From: Opisthorchis felineus
Lineage: Eukaryota; Platyhelminthes; Trematoda; Opisthorchiida; Opisthorchiidae
DNA length: 64,000 nucleotides
Direction: 5' to 3'
NCBI GenBank assembly: GCA_004794785.1
Contig: SJOL01004009.1
Span: forward strand, 402,149 to 466,148
Shown here piece after piece: positions 37,327 to 50,675 of this stretch. The notes beneath the pieces were generated by a model that was given only the letters and a program-made list of their open reading frames with translations, did not search any database and was not told the DNA's origin. Made by a program: the position numbers and the translations under genes. How positions within the stretch are numbered: position 1 is the stretch's first letter; every line of letters starts with the position of its first letter.

Positions 37327-40300
37327 GGTAACCTACTCTCTGACGCAACATGTCACCAGCTGACACGACGAGGAGAATTCAGGTGCGCCAATCTGTGCTG
37401 ATACCTATCCGCAACATTTTTTCGCATAATTTTCTTCAGTTTTGAGTTCGGCAACAGGGGTCTGCTGTCAATCAGCGCTCGTCGGAAAATAATCTCTGGT
37501 TAGGTCTGACCCACTGACAGCGTTGTTTCGTCAATGAGTCAAGGCGTTTCGGATTGCGAACGTGAGTCCAGCATATAAAACCTGCCTCTCCGAAAAAAAA
37601 GACATGGCATTTGTTAAGCTGTCATGCGAATATAATTTTCATTCACTGCGGCTGTGGATTATCCTTTACAGTTTGTATTTTTGTCATCATATCCTGCGCA
37701 AAAGTTTGTTTTTACTAATTATGGCTACAATCGTTTGGTGGGTTTTTATCCTTCGGCACAAGCCTTACCCAGTGTATTCACCTCACTTTGTTCAGTGGTA
37801 CGAAAGCCTATCGATCATACCTATATCAAAAATGTCAGCTCTGCCAACTGGATGATTCGATGCAGGTCAATTTTATCAAGTAAAACGGGCCCTAAACGAC
37901 CACACAAAGATAGCTTTTGCAGAATACTTCCTTGTTAGTAGTTCAAAATTCGTTGTTTAACAGCTATGAAAACAACAGCTATCCATAATCAAGCCTGTTT
38001 TTGACTCGATGGTGTGCTGAAGAGCTCCAGACATTCCAGATTCTTTTTACGTCTATATACTCCGACTGGTTAACCTCCGCTGAAGTTTTGTCCCACACTG
38101 GCGCTGAAGGGGTTACCATCGTAAACCCAGTTTCTTATCCAACTTCTAGAGGGTTTGTCCTTCTACGCTCTATCTGGTAGTTTAGATGAATTTTTGTTCC
38201 CCTACAGGCAAGTCTAGACTCAATGCATCATCTATCCCCAATAAAGGTGACTTCTCAGCACCATCCTGAAACATATTCATCGTGCTGGCCTCTGCAACTT
38301 TGTTCGTGTACAATCCAGGGATAGGATCCATCTTGGTCCTATGCCCATCGCCTGGCCGGAGTTATGTCACCCAAATCTTCATGCAAATCTAGCATTTCCT
38401 GGCCAATTCAATGATCCAGCCAATAAGTGGTGTATGCTTCATCGCATTTTGTCTTTCAAAACCTACAAGCTCATTTGTGACCATCACAGTCTTCTAGATG
38501 GTCAAAAACTGTGAAGATACCTGAAGTAGCCTATTTACTGCTTTTATCCCAAACGATCATCTCATTTTCGTTCCAGTTTCTCCACAGAGAAGTAATTCAT
38601 TCCAAGAGAAATAGTTAGCTTCATTTATCTTCTGCTTCATCGAAGCCATGGTGGCATACTGCTGCAGATGCACACATGAACAGATTTGACATGGAATAAT
38701 GGATTTAGGTTTGTCCTCGTTTTCGAACCGATTAGACTGGATACATTAAATTAAGTGTCAAGTTGTGACGAATTCTTTGGTGAGGAGAACTCTAGCATGT
38801 AAGCCCAGGAATCTAGTCACCCGTCATAAAAGCAGACATTCCGCCCACCTATAATGCGCCGCAAAATTTTTCCCGACCCTGAGTGTCATCTAACTGGCAA
38901 CCTGCTGTTCACGTTTCTATGTTCGTTTGGTTGCTAGCCTAGTCCTTTTCAGCCGTCGATTTTCATAGCCTCTGACAGCACTTTTTTCGTTTGCTTAAGT
39001 ATCGTACCGGCGAATCAAATAGGAATATACCAGGTGTTTTAGTGCCTTTTAGTAACTTTTTTACAGGAGAGATCTAGAGACCTGTGTGAGAAACTTTCTT
39101 AAAGTGTGCGGAGTTTATCGCCCTGTGGCCACTTCTCTGACCCTTCTAAAAGTTGTAGAGAGAGCCGTACTTGTTTTCTGGTTGTGACATCCTCCAACTG
39201 GCTTTTAAGACAAGATGTAGCACACTGTTAATCACGATATGTTTAACCCAGTTCATCGGTCTGTCTCTAGGTAAAGCTTTCACCATAGAAAAGTGCATCT
39301 TTCTAGACTTTCCCTGATGTTCCACATCTTCAAAAGGTAACCTCATTTTGCTTCAGTTTGTTGGATTTTCTGTAACATCACTTGGTTGGTTTACTATTTC
39401 TTCTCTGGTTTCTAGCACACGAAGGGTTGACGGCAGTGTCCTCTACACGGTTCCAGTAAACCGAGGTTCTTTGAGGTATGTTTTTGTCATCATTTTTTCT
39501 ATCCAACTTTCGCTCATCTAGACTTTTAAAACACGTTGCTGAGTTTATTCTCTCCATTCTTTCTCTGGTGGACGTTCCAAAAACCGATTACCACACCCCA
39601 AGAATAAACTAAGCAATTCAGTCTTTTACCTTCTATATGTAAATTTGTATACTACTGTGCTTTTTATGTAATTTTTACTGCTCACCTGCTAGACCTATTA
39701 GTCCCTTGAGGATAATATTACTCCTCACCTTAGCCGGTTGCACTAAAGAGTTTCATTTTCACGCCTTATGGTATGTTTTTCTTGCGCAGCACTTCGCGGA
39801 CGCATACTCTCCATTCAGACGTTTAATCAGTCAAGTCTTTCAGGCAAACGCAAGATGATATAAAAATCAACCGTGACCATGCTTCTCTCAATAGCTTTTT
39901 CATATTTTAGCTAGATGTCTCACTAGACCTGAGAATTTCAGTGGTCACTTTCAGGCACACTTTTACTCATGTTTGCTTTTGTGTTGCCTACTTAAACAAA
40001 CATTTAAGGCTGCGCGTGATCCAAACGGTTGCAGCTTGTCATGCATAACAAATCCATCCTTTATAATTTTGTCTCCAAAATTGAGATGTAGTCCTCATTA
40101 TAACCTTGGCACTCCAAAACTGTCGGAAATGGCACTAAAACTTGTATGGCGTCCTCGGTGGACGAAGAAAAAGTCGAGATCAATTCCCGCATTGGGACAA
40201 CCATGACGGAGTGTGCCCACACCTATAGGACCGTTTGTCTATCAAGTTCGAAGATTATATTGGTGCTACACACTGGATACTGCTAATAAGTTCTGAAGCC

Positions 40301-43300
40301 ACAAGAAGGCTTCAAGTGATTGACGAACGGTGGCAAGTGGAAACGCTGGGGTGCGTCGGATGGGATTTTAGAGGACGTGGCCCACTCACAGTAGGACTAG
40401 TCAAACTTCATTAGGAACCTTGATTAAAACACATACATTGCATCTCATAGGACCTTCCACAGCCATTCTGGCTCCTACAAGTAGCTGTTGGGAACAACGT
40501 AAAGATGGTAAGTCTACCACCGTGAAACGAACTATGAAAGGTGATTACCAGCAAAATTACTTCGTTTTGTCAAAAACCAAAATGGACATGCAGGTTACTG
40601 TGGCTACTGAAAAACAAGTAGACTGCAAAGCCAATAACACACGCAAAATAAAGCTATGGCCTTCGACGTGCGATTTCTTCCATTCCTCCGAGGTGGATAA
40701 AGAATCAAACAACTAGTAAGTAGTAGTTAGTAATTTCCTAGTGTCGTTGTCTTTAACGCACAGCCGGTCAAATCTCTGGTGAATCGAATTGCACGTACTC
40801 GAGTACACATGCTATGGACGATAGATAGAAGTTAACTGAAACTGTCAAACAACTGAGCTGGTACTCGGTAAAACGTGTGAAAATCATTTCATTCATTTCC
40901 AGTGTGGAAACTGGATTGACGCACACACCTCACTAGCTTGTTTGCACACAAGTCAAACATATCAAACTGGGTTTATGTGCCTGTTGAGTGCTGATCTGTT
41001 GTACAACTGACTTTTTTAAGTTATCTAAACTGCGCACCACTTCGAAGGCAAAACTGCTGATTTAATGGCATACACAAGTTTTGCCGAAGTCTCTTTGACA
41101 ACGCAGTTCTGATTGATTCAGTTTGGGACGGTGATTCTATTGTGACCAACCACTCTACTCGAATGCATAATTAGCAGCACGAAACGGATCATCTTGTAGA
41201 ATCACACATATTTGTGAAAGTGTTGGTCCACTCACTCGGAGAAAGAAGATACCTCATTATCCACAGCAGAAGTTTCCAGGGGACCTCCATCGTTTTCGTT
41301 CTTTCCGATACAGATCAAGCTTATATGAAATGAAAATTACGCACGTTTTATGTTTGCTTGTTTAAATTACCTGCCCATTCGTCATGGGCATTTAGATCTC
41401 ATCCTCACTTTTACTAGGAACTTGTTATCATAAAACAATAACTACACTACTAGGTGGTGTCTAGAATTTGCAACGCAGTCAGTTGAAACCACCTGTGTAA
41501 CACTTGGTTATACAGCAATCCCTCTATCTAACTAACCTCCGCGTAACAGCGCACTCTTCAGCACAACCGCTAGGTTACTCTTCCCTTCGTAACACGTGCG
41601 TTTCACTAGTAATACTTGGTATATTGGAATCTTTCGAGGTTTTAACACAGATAGAGTAGTTTCCCACGTTTGGAAAATTCCAACTTTGCCGACAGAGCAC
41701 GTAGAAAGGTAGTGCGGTTGAGGCAATTGGTCAGTCTGTTGCTGTTTAGTAGTCTTATTTTCAGGACAGTTTCCAGCTTCTTACAAGTCGTCCACATGTG
41801 TACGTGTGTTACAACGATTTTATTTGAAACCCTGAGAACATTTGGAAGGAAGGAGGAGTGAACAGATATTCGTGCCAGGGAAGACAAAGTGTTTGATTAA
41901 ATTGTTTTTGCGCACACAAAACTGGTTGTCCCAGGTTAATCAATGTAACGTAGCAAAACAGTGAATTGTTGTCTGGGGATATCGGGTTGACATCTGAGCT
42001 GCAGAAATCCTGCAATCGATGATAGTGTGTATCGGGTTGTGGACTGGACAGCCGACGGCAACTGATCCTACACACCAGACCAGATTTGTCTTTTGTACCA
42101 AGCCGGAAGTGCTTCTTGTCACGTGATCACCATCCAGCAATTAAGCAGCTTCATCGAATGGACATCCGGACTTGTCAGCCAGACAGGACATCTGGGATTG
42201 CGCTAAGGAGTCCAGATGAGCATCACCGAAAATGAGATCAATTCTTCCAGATGGACGCATATCATACCAAAGATTAGCATTTTCATTGACTGGAAATCTT
42301 TCCCTCCTGTGTCTACACAGTTCCTTCACTGTACTTGAAATACCAGACACTTAGTACGGGGTTTGTAAAACAGGTGGAGCGAACTAGTGGATGAGATGCA
42401 GTAAAGCATCATCTTACCGAATTCCAAGTCGATTGAGTAGACATTACAATGCAAGGAATAACTGGTCCGAAAATAACTTCCCGGAATACCGCTAACCTCT
42501 AAGGGGATTCTGACAAATGTCTCCACGCGAAAGCTCTATACGCTACAATCGTTTGACCAGGCACCACGTACTTCGTGACCACTTTGAGTTGCATAGATGT
42601 TCCCCGGAAAGGTTACTGGTTATTGATAATAGTTCAATTCCCACAAATCTACAGCAAGTACAACGTCACGTAAAATCTGAAAGCCCCTCAATATATCAGC
42701 CCACCAACCAATGACTACTCACCACCACATGTTGTGTAAATTGGACTTTCTAGAACACATCCCTCTTACTCTAATGAAGCCCCAGTCCTATCAGTACTAT
42801 TTAACAAAAGTACAACTATTGAATTAAGTCAGTAAGTTGAGGGTCCCGAAAAATGTACCTCTAACTTCAGCAGCTTGAACCAAAATGACATACGATTTTA
42901 AAAGAGATAAGGCGCAGGACATTTTTTAACACTATTGTAATGGTCTGTGATCATTTTGATTATAACCTCCGAATGCCGGTGCAGGAATCCTAGTTCTGCT
43001 TGCAAGTTGGTGGATAAGAACCTGCGTTTTGGGGTAGAACAGATCAACAGACCAAAATGCACAAATGCTGTCAGGTTTACTCATTTTACAGTACTTACAG
43101 GACGAAAGGCCTATCTGTGGCAATGCTGTCTAGAGGCAAAACCTACAAAAAAACCAAAGCTGCGTCAAATAAAACAGCAGTTGTATGCTTATGTTCATTA
43201 TAAGACAACTTTGGATGTCTGTCCTTCAAGATAGAATCGTAGCATGACGCCATCATTTACCTGTTGTTTTACTGGTATCTGAGGTCAGCTAGAACACCAA

Positions 43301-46300
43301 TACAAGCCCAACATTGTTTGGAATTCCCACCTGCGAACAAACAATTTATTTGCATCAGGCCAGGCACAGTTGATGAGCATCCGCACGACCGAAATGTTGG
43401 TTTGTGGTGGGAAATAGTCCTGTTCTATGGCTAGGAAATAATGCTATCCGGTGTTGTGTCCAACGGTGTTCTCTGATCCATCAAGGCTCTGAAAAGCGCC
43501 TGGTACGTGGAATCAATTCATACGGTCGAACAACCTGACAACCTGTAAAGTTCGATCTCACTATTACAAGACCTTTCTGGAAAACCAAAGCTTTCATTGA
43601 TTTATCCGAGGTCGACAGGTCGAATCGTAAAATACAACTATTAAACCAGCCGAGATATAAAATAAGTAATGGATAAGATCACAAAGTTAGAAGGGACTAT
43701 TCAGAGATGGCAGGGACTCAATGAATTGAACGTTTCCGAAAGTGGCTTTGTGGTCATTTTTAAACACAGAAGGCTTTCAAAACCAGAAAAAATGGATGGT
43801 GCGCCGGATTGCAGTTTTTTTCGGTAAGCCGAGATAAACAATGAACCTAAAATTCAACTTGAATACATTTGGTTCATGATTGAACAACTCGACAATTCGA
43901 CAGCTCTAAACTGTGAATGTACATCACAAGTAAGCATAAAATGATAAAGAATAAAGGCGAAAGATTGGGGATGGACAATCAGTAAAGTGGCGTAATTTTT
44001 GTGAGATCTGAAATTAGTTATCTGAAATTAGTTATAGAAAACTAGCGCCACGTATACATTTGTAACACATGTCTTTTATTGAAAAAGACCGGATAAGTTT
44101 TAGATTTAATAAGTCTTTAAATTTCCTCGGAAAAATCTCAAAGAAGGCTTAAGTTTCGGTGCAACAGAAGGGGAACCGGAAAGAATTTGTGTCCCTGTAG
44201 CAGTCACAGTTTCAAGCGGACGAGAACAACAAAAGTCAGAGAATTTTTTCATGCCCGTGCACGTTCGTTGCTTCAGTTTTTTTACCCTTTGCGTCATATC
44301 CACCATAATAACAACACGGACATTCTTGCCACATCAATACTCAACCGCTGTCCTAATTTTCTTGTCGATTCGCGCAAAGGGACAATAAGTTTCTTCCATC
44401 CAGTCTGTTGAATCACACTTAAGGTATGGATATAATGTGCGACGCAATCATTTCGATGATACTTGTTGACCGTATATAATTTGAGGGGAAACTGGAACAA
44501 GACATGCGTATTTATAAATTTTAAGTTTACTTTTTATTCCAGCCTCACAGTTGATGTGGTCGGTGCCATATTTCGGTGAATATACGGACAGGAATTTCGT
44601 GACAGGATCTTTGTTTAGACGGAAATCATGCTGTCAACTTCACTAAGCCAGATTTGCTCGTAAATATGTACGAAAGTAAAACACAAACAAGAAGGTAAAT
44701 TCTGAATCTAGGGGTGGCAGGTTTGTATATCATAAAGACATACACTATGGTACTCCATCAGTAGGTAGTTTACTCTCAGGATTTCCGGCGAAAATTGTTC
44801 GTCTGACGAATAAAAGTTAACTTGTCAGTCTGCTTTCTAGTGAATAAGGACACCAATGTCTAATCGAAGAAACCTTTAAACTAAGCGCGTCTACTTCAGT
44901 CAAGCCAGTAAAACAACCAGAGTTGAGACAGAGAACCTAAGTGCTATTGTAGGCGAATTCAAGAAAATCCGGCGAGCTAACCCTACTGGTTCGAGACGGA
45001 GCTATCAGTCTCTATTAGTTAGCTGAAGGTCAATGGGTTAACTTAATCGACATGCAAATCTCACGGTAGAATCTCGAAATATTTCTGTCCTGCACCCATA
45101 TGATACTGTATGTGTCAATAAACTCGACAGATCTGTGTTATCGGTCATGTGATCCGCATTTTTTTCGATACATAGACAGTTAAACACAACTTATATGTAT
45201 CTAGACAGCCAAGTATGATGGCCACGAAGCACAAGCCAGTAAGACTTGAATATTAAGATGATAATTATAGAAGTAGGACGTAATGTCTCATGGCAGGAAT
45301 CATTTTACGGTGGAGGAGCAGTTAGTTCTCAAGAATAAGCAAACATATCTCAATTCAATGGAACTTAAAACTTATCTGAAACATCCTTAGACCTGACAGA
45401 AATCATCCTGTCTTTAACGACTCTCTGGAATGCTAGCTGATTAATTGTTGAGTTAAACAGGTTTTGCATGTGCATTCTCTGACGATATTTTAAGCCTTGT
45501 AACTATGTTCAGTGGTTTTGTTATAGTTTCTTCCCAATTGTCGTACAGTAGAAATTACATCCGGTCCAAGAAAGCTGCGACTTTAATATCCAAGGGTGAA
45601 ACGTGTGGATTATTTGTCACTTGATGTTGGTAGTCAACTTTGTGCAGGAAACTGATTTTTCGCTAACCACTTTTAGTGATCCCGAACTTTTGGCCTCGCA
45701 GCAAAACTCATCGGCTAGCGCTCTCGACAACACCAGAGACATTCATGAACTGATCCTTCTGGGGATAAAGTTGAACTCGATGTCTTCAAATAAAATGGTG
45801 CACAATAGTACGCAATTCAACGACACTTGTCAGGAATACTAAGTGCTAAATACCAATCCAGAAATTCATGCAGCAAGTGGCAATAAACAACAGCCCAAAA
45901 TAAATGAAGCAGGAAAGATGGTCTAATAATGCGTTAAAGATCGCGAGGTACGGCAATTTACGGAAGACATAAGTACAAATCATAGTCTGTGGTATTCAAA
46001 CTCTCCGGTTGCTTCTTACTCCAAAAGGAAGGCGTCCTTTCAACTCCTTTTCTGAGAATGGTAAACGGTCAGTTATCGGGAAGCAACTCCAACTGGCCTT
46101 CTTTTACTGCAGCCATATACTCTGATCTATCAATCGATAGATTGTAATGCAATGAAAAAATGTGGTTATTCCACTAATCGCCTCACCAAATCTACCTGTT
46201 GGATGGCTTGCAAATAACTAGGGGATAGTGTTCGATGAATGTTTCTCCAACATGGAACACCTGGAAAAAATTACTGTGCTTGAGTAGGTTTAACCACACT

Positions 46301-47337
46301 AGAGCTCATTAGCAACATCGACACCCAAATTAGCATAACATTGATTGCAACGCACGTGATTGTGATCATCGGTGGGCATAAACCAGACAACACGTGACAA
46401 ATTCGACTATTGTCAGAGAAGTGTTGATCAAAAAATGAGCAACTTCCCCAATATATTCAACAGAAGCTGTCCAGGATGATCAGATTCCTGTTCTGGTTGC
46501 TTACTCTTGATCCGATAGATTGGTTTAACATTTCGATAAGATTACCAGTTTAGCCATAACAATTAGAGACATTACCAGATCACTATGAACACTGCTTTCC
46601 CCCCTGTGTAGTGCAACAATCAGGTTGATGAATCTGCCCGAATTACTTTATTACCTAAGTTACCAAATAAAGAACATTTAACGTAGCCGCTTGTGCTATT
46701 TCATGCGAAATTTCAAGGCCGATATGAACCAGAAAGAGCAGAATTAGCAGACGAACGTGCAGAGGCCTAAAAATAACATGAGTACAAAGTCTTAAAATGA
46801 CAGACTAACAGTGAGCAGCGATGTCGAAATCATTCTAGGTTACGGCATAATATCGCAGTTTTCCCTTAACTTCACACCAGGTTTACTGAAGCCACCTATG
46901 CAAGGCATCAGAAAACAGATCAATATTCCATTAGAGTTTGAAGCTTATGTAATCATATTGGCCACACGGCATTATTGGGATAACTTTCACCCGATGTATG
47001 AGTATTGCTTTTTCTACTATGGGATTTCATTAACAGCAAGTCTTAATTCAGAGTGACATTCCCTTTTGATAGGTTGGTGTGCCGCACTTAAACCAGGTCA
47101 TCTCCGAACGTACTATTCATTTATAGTGCTCATTGAAAACTATCAGTAGTCATGTACATTTGGTCATGTAAACAACGGTGTTATGGTTTTATACGGAAAT
47201 TTTAAAGTCAAAACACAGTGTACTGGAACAAGCTGTTACAACTCGACGTTTCGGTCACTGTGGGCAACACTTCTCAAGGATTTCTACAATCAACGTTTGG
47301 ATTATTCCGAGGATACTAGTTATCTTTTGACAGCTAG
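37327..47337. other. Ten kilobases with almost nothing identifiable
   Basis: 38.0-39.9 kb is T-rich on the plus strand. 43051-43074 repeats the PKCTNA-encoding stretch of 29526. TCTGAAATTAGTTA is tandemly doubled at 44007-44034. The minus strand near 47.23-47.29 kb reads GTGACCGAAACGTCGAG after TTGAGAAGTGTTGCCC, which recalls retroelement tails but could not be placed. No exon could be defended. Confidence 0.4.
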
Positions 47338-47490
47338 CGTGAGCTCAAGATAGCTTGGTGGTTAGTGTATGAGCTCGTTGACGGGATAGCCCCTGGTTCG
47401 AACCCAAGCTCAACATCCCGACTGTCATGTCTAGGTTGAGCCCAGCTGGCAATATCTTCCGTCGGGTAACATGGCAGCTAGGCACAAAAT
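47338..47490 (+). repeat. SINE-B copy 1 (tRNA-derived)
   Basis: A tRNA-like head with an A box (TAGCTTGGTGGTTAGTG, 47351-47367) and a perfect B box (GGTTCGAACCC, 47395-47405). The body follows: TGTCATGTCTAGGTTGAGC, CAATATCTTCCGTCGGGTAA and CATGGCAGCTAGGCAC. The body recurs at 49.0 and 55.3 kb on the minus strand. The acceptor and T stems do not pair fully, so this is a SINE and not a tRNA gene. Confidence 0.75.
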
Positions 47491-48079
47491 GGATGTTAGG
47501 AAAAACGAAGAAATTGTCTTCTCGCGTTTGTATTTCACTCCATGGAGGTTGCCTCCAACGGGAAAACCATTAAGACCGTATTAACTGTGAATATATGATT
47601 CCGTTACCATAACTAGATTGTGAACCTAAACTGTAGAGCCTGTCTTCCAAACAAAAAAGGATTCATTTTTAGGAGGCTTCAGTAAATCCTGCTCCATTCG
47701 AAGCAACTATTTTATCGGAATGTTAGCTGCAGTAGAGAACTTTCGGTAAACGTATGTACATTAATTCAAAATATCCACTATAGCGAAGGGCAGGTGATAA
47801 TGCAGGCTGGTTAGATATGCACCAAAAACGATATTCCTCCTTGTGACCTAGAGGTTTTCATCAAATTATGGATGGAAATGGTTGTCTGATGCTTACTGCT
47901 GGACAGAAGACCGTCGATTATCTTGCCTGAGTGTTAGCCCTATCATGCTCAGACTGTATTCACGAATAGCGCACACAGAAACCCACAGTGTGTTGACGGT
48001 TCGTGTTTAGCGATAATCGCTCGTCATCGGATAGATAGACAGATCGGCAGATGAAGGATACACGCTCAAGGCACATCTT

Positions 48080-48103
48080 CACACACACACACACACACAC
48101 ACA
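48080..48103. repeat. (CA)n microsatellite
   Basis: About 12 uninterrupted CA units. Confidence 0.95.
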
Positions 48104-48142
48104 AGTGGAAGCCTCTATCAGCCCGAAGTAAACTGTCCCTTA

Positions 48143-48185
48143 GACGTAATACGCTACTCATAAGGTTACTGAAAACTCTTCGACA
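48143..48185 (-). repeat. HHR-repeat copy 8 (B only)
   Basis: GACGTAATACGCTACTCATA and AGGTTACTGAAAACTCTTCG match B in minus orientation. In the element's own direction the copy begins at TGTCGAAGAG, about six bases after the predicted ribozyme cleavage point. CATTATCTACC follows twice in tandem (48184-48210). Confidence 0.7.
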
Positions 48186-48210
48186 TTATCTACCTGGCAT
48201 TATCTACCCG

Positions 48211-49034
48211 ACTGATCAAACCACTCGGATGAATCCAGTTTGCACAGTGGACGTTCACCACTCACGCTGTTAGCGCTAAATTGAGCCTTAAACATAACAT
48301 CACGTATTGCCGTGTTGTATGGACGAAGGCTATGTGAATGCCTTTATGAAAGATCGCTTCTTCATGACCCAATAGACTACTAAGATACACGATACACGAC
48401 TATTCCAAAGATGGTCAAACTGCTGTTTCTGCTCGGTGACCGATTAGAATGACGTACCAGCATGCTATGACACTTCCTGTCTAGAATTACTATGTAATGA
48501 TAGGGCGGAATGACCGGTTATTCGTGTCACCTTGTTACGCCAGTGAATTGGAACTCCTCGAACTTTACAAATTTCCACCCGTTTTGAAGATGTCCTCAAG
48601 AAGTTCACTCCAATGTGCTAATGATTTGTTCGGCATTTCACATGGACTCTAAAAAATGTAATTTGTAATCAGTGGTTTTGTGGCATTGCTAGACAATGCA
48701 CAGATGATGTCTGTTTCATGCATTCAAAACAGCTTTTTGGTATGTTTGGTATGTGTATCACGTGAAGTCCCGAATATTGTGGTGACAACTGAATGACTCG
48801 AAAACCGCAGTTTCTCTAAACACAGGAATCCCTTCATAATGTTCTGCACTGAAATCAACTGCAAGGTGGTATGCTACAGAAAGTGGGGTTGGATAGATAC
48901 TTCGTAACCTTTACATGAATTTGAACTTAGTTTAGCCAGAGCTAACCCGGTGGATATTTGCGGGTGTGACAAGACATTGAGAACTTAGAAGACGTGAGCT
49001 TCCCAAAGACCCGATGCTCAACTGTACCATACTT
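48211..49034. other. No recognisable feature
   Basis: Nothing that could be named was seen. Confidence 0.45.
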
Positions 49035-49200
49035 TCGGTGTCCGGCTCCCATGTCACCCGAAAGGAGCACGAGGGCTGAGACACTGTTAGGTTGCCCAAG
49101 CTTAGACAGAAGCAAACGAGATCCACAGGTTGGGTTCGAACCACGGACCTTCCGGTTAGTAAGTTCAAGCCCTAACCACTGAGTTACCTCGAGCTCATTC
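49035..49200 (-). repeat. SINE-B copy 2
   Basis: On the minus strand: an A box (TAACTCAGTGGTTAGGGC, from 49186), a B box (GGTTCGAACCCA, 49132-49142), then GCTTGGGCAACCTAACAGTG, CTCAGCCCTCGTGCTCC and TTTCGGGTGACATGGGAGC. It is a closer relative of the copy at 55.3 kb than of the one at 47.3 kb. Confidence 0.75.
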
Positions 49201-49278
49201 AGCCAGAATGAACATCAGTTTTGGATCACTACAGTTTTTCAAGAAGCATAATGTGAAATAAACCGTTTTTATGCGCAC

Positions 49279-49447
49279 CTGAATTCATATGGTATAGTTC
49301 AGTGCCTCGCTCAAGGGGCAGATGGGGGTTGTCTTCAAATTGTTCTACTCTAACTGGCGTAATAGAGAGCGGCGTTTGCGTATTTCCATAAGATCTCACA
49401 CCTCGGATTCTGCGATATGCATCCTCTGTATTAGTTTCATTATCTGC
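49279..49447 (-). CDS. Candidate internal exon (unknown protein)
   Basis: On the minus strand a pyrimidine tract (TTCTTTTTCTTC) is followed by an AG acceptor at 49448. Then 169 bases stay open: ADNETNTEDAYRRIRGVRSY at the start, PVRVEQFEDN in the middle and GTELYHMNS at the end. The end is a CAG|GTGCGC donor (GT at 49278-49277). The sequence is hydrophilic, with a natural-looking mix of residues, as in a cytoplasmic or linker region. No domain is recognised. A receptor-phosphatase juxtamembrane region was considered and dropped. The acceptor phase would fit the donor at 51106. Chance remains likely. Confidence 0.25.
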
Positions 49448-49927
49448 CTTTCGTGACACATTTGAAGAAAAAGAATTTCCATTTTCCACGTGCCATACGA
49501 TTCTAATGACCAATAGGATGTTTGTTTTACGCAGCTAGCCTTTTGAAATAATTTACAGTTACAAACAACACTCTTTAGTTCAGTGCATAAACCACACCCA
49601 GCTATAGCAAATGTGGATTTTTTTTAACATGGACGGGAACGATTAGGGTGCTTTAAATGGCTATCCATGAGGTTTGGAGATCACAAATTATAGAACATGT
49701 TCTAATTTCTTCAAATCCTCCATAATCACCAATCAATGCCATCGCCGGTAGAATGCAAACTAATTCCTTTTTACCCTAGCCCTTAAAGTACACCCCGTGC
49801 ACTACCCACGTGAATTCCACAACGCAGCGACTGAGTATTCTGAAGGTTGTTTAATCACGTGACGACAAGCTCATGTGTTTCATTTACCACCGCCCACTGA
49901 GACCACTGTGAGATTAACATAATTCAG

Positions 49928-50179
49928 TCATTCCCTGGTTAAGACAGAGTTGATAAAAGATTCAACTAGCTTATTCGGAATCAAGTCGGTAGCCTTAGTC
50001 GAATGATGATGAAGGTAGATGAACAGCGGAACACAATACAGCAAAACAAAGAAGAGAACAAGTAAACCATTTCGGGTCATAATTTGCACTTTACATTTTT
50101 TACACTTCTTCGTATTCAAGGGACTACTGATCTTTGTATTGCTTCGGAACACAACGACCAAAATATTCAAGGAAGTCAT
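49928..50179 (-). CDS. Small frame with one membrane segment
   Basis: An 83-codon frame from an ATG at 50179. Residues 24-30 are KKCKKCK. Residues 38-56 (from GLLVLFFVLLYC) form one clear hydrophobic segment, followed by LHHHSTK and a polar tail. A basic cluster before a single membrane segment suggests a type II signal anchor. An inner Met at residue 34 would also give a typical short cytoplasmic tail. No family is recognised, and the T-rich stretch behind the hydrophobic run can arise by chance. It lies between the candidate exons at 49279 and 51106, on the same strand. Confidence 0.22.
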   Translation of the reverse strand: MTSLNILVVVFRSNTKISSPLNTKKCKKCKVQIMTRNGLLVLFFVLLYCVPLFIYLHHHSTKATDLIPNKLVESFINSVLTRE

Positions 50180-50675
50180 TTTGTCCTTAGAACAAAGGCT
50201 AGACAACAGAAGGTCAAGTTTAAACCGGAAAAGTCACTGATTTCTCTCTGCGTTTGTCGAAATAAATCATCTTGAATTTCTGCACCCCACTTTCATGGGT
50301 AAGGAACTACCATTTTCGTCACTAAATACTAGCAATGAGCTTGGGAAAAAGTTTCAGGAAAATGTGCGGGTGATCTGTTTGTGTTTTTGGGCGCTTTAAA
50401 GTTGTACGGGAAGGTAACCTGCGATCATTTTTCCACCTGAAAAAAACACGTCTAAGAAACTTAACCCTTTGACAAACACATGGAATTCGCTTCGATGCAC
50501 ATTACATCTTTATCGATTTCCCAAATGAAAAGTTTACCAAGTGGACCGCAAAAATGTTTGTTACAGCCCATGGTAGTGGGATATTTTGCATCGAATTATC
50601 TTTCATTTCTGAGCTTATCGTCATTTTTCTATTCAGCTAAAGCCCGAGGTCAAATGAAAGTATAATTTCTACAAA

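Noticed and set aside
38216..38515. Protein-looking open stretch of about 86 codons ending LLDGQKL
   Set aside because: Reads smoothly, but dozens of frames this long are expected by chance, and there are no clear splice sites or homology.
43681..43760. Possible exon encoding a glutamate- and lysine-rich stretch (DKITKLEGTIQRW)
   Set aside because: The frame is short, has no splice sites of quality, and has no recognised similarity.
47230..47290. Minus-strand TTGAGAAG, stem-like region and GACCGAAACGTC as a ribozyme
   Set aside because: The first box deviates from CTGATGA at essential bases and no stable stem II can be formed.
47338..47412. Functional tRNA gene with perfect B box
   Set aside because: The acceptor and T stems do not pair properly and the body is shared with two other copies, so it is a SINE.
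49279..49447. Reading PVRVEQFEDN as the juxtamembrane region of a receptor tyrosine phosphatase
   Set aside because: The first residues fit, but the following sequence does not match the family, and no phosphatase exons were found downstream on the minus strand.
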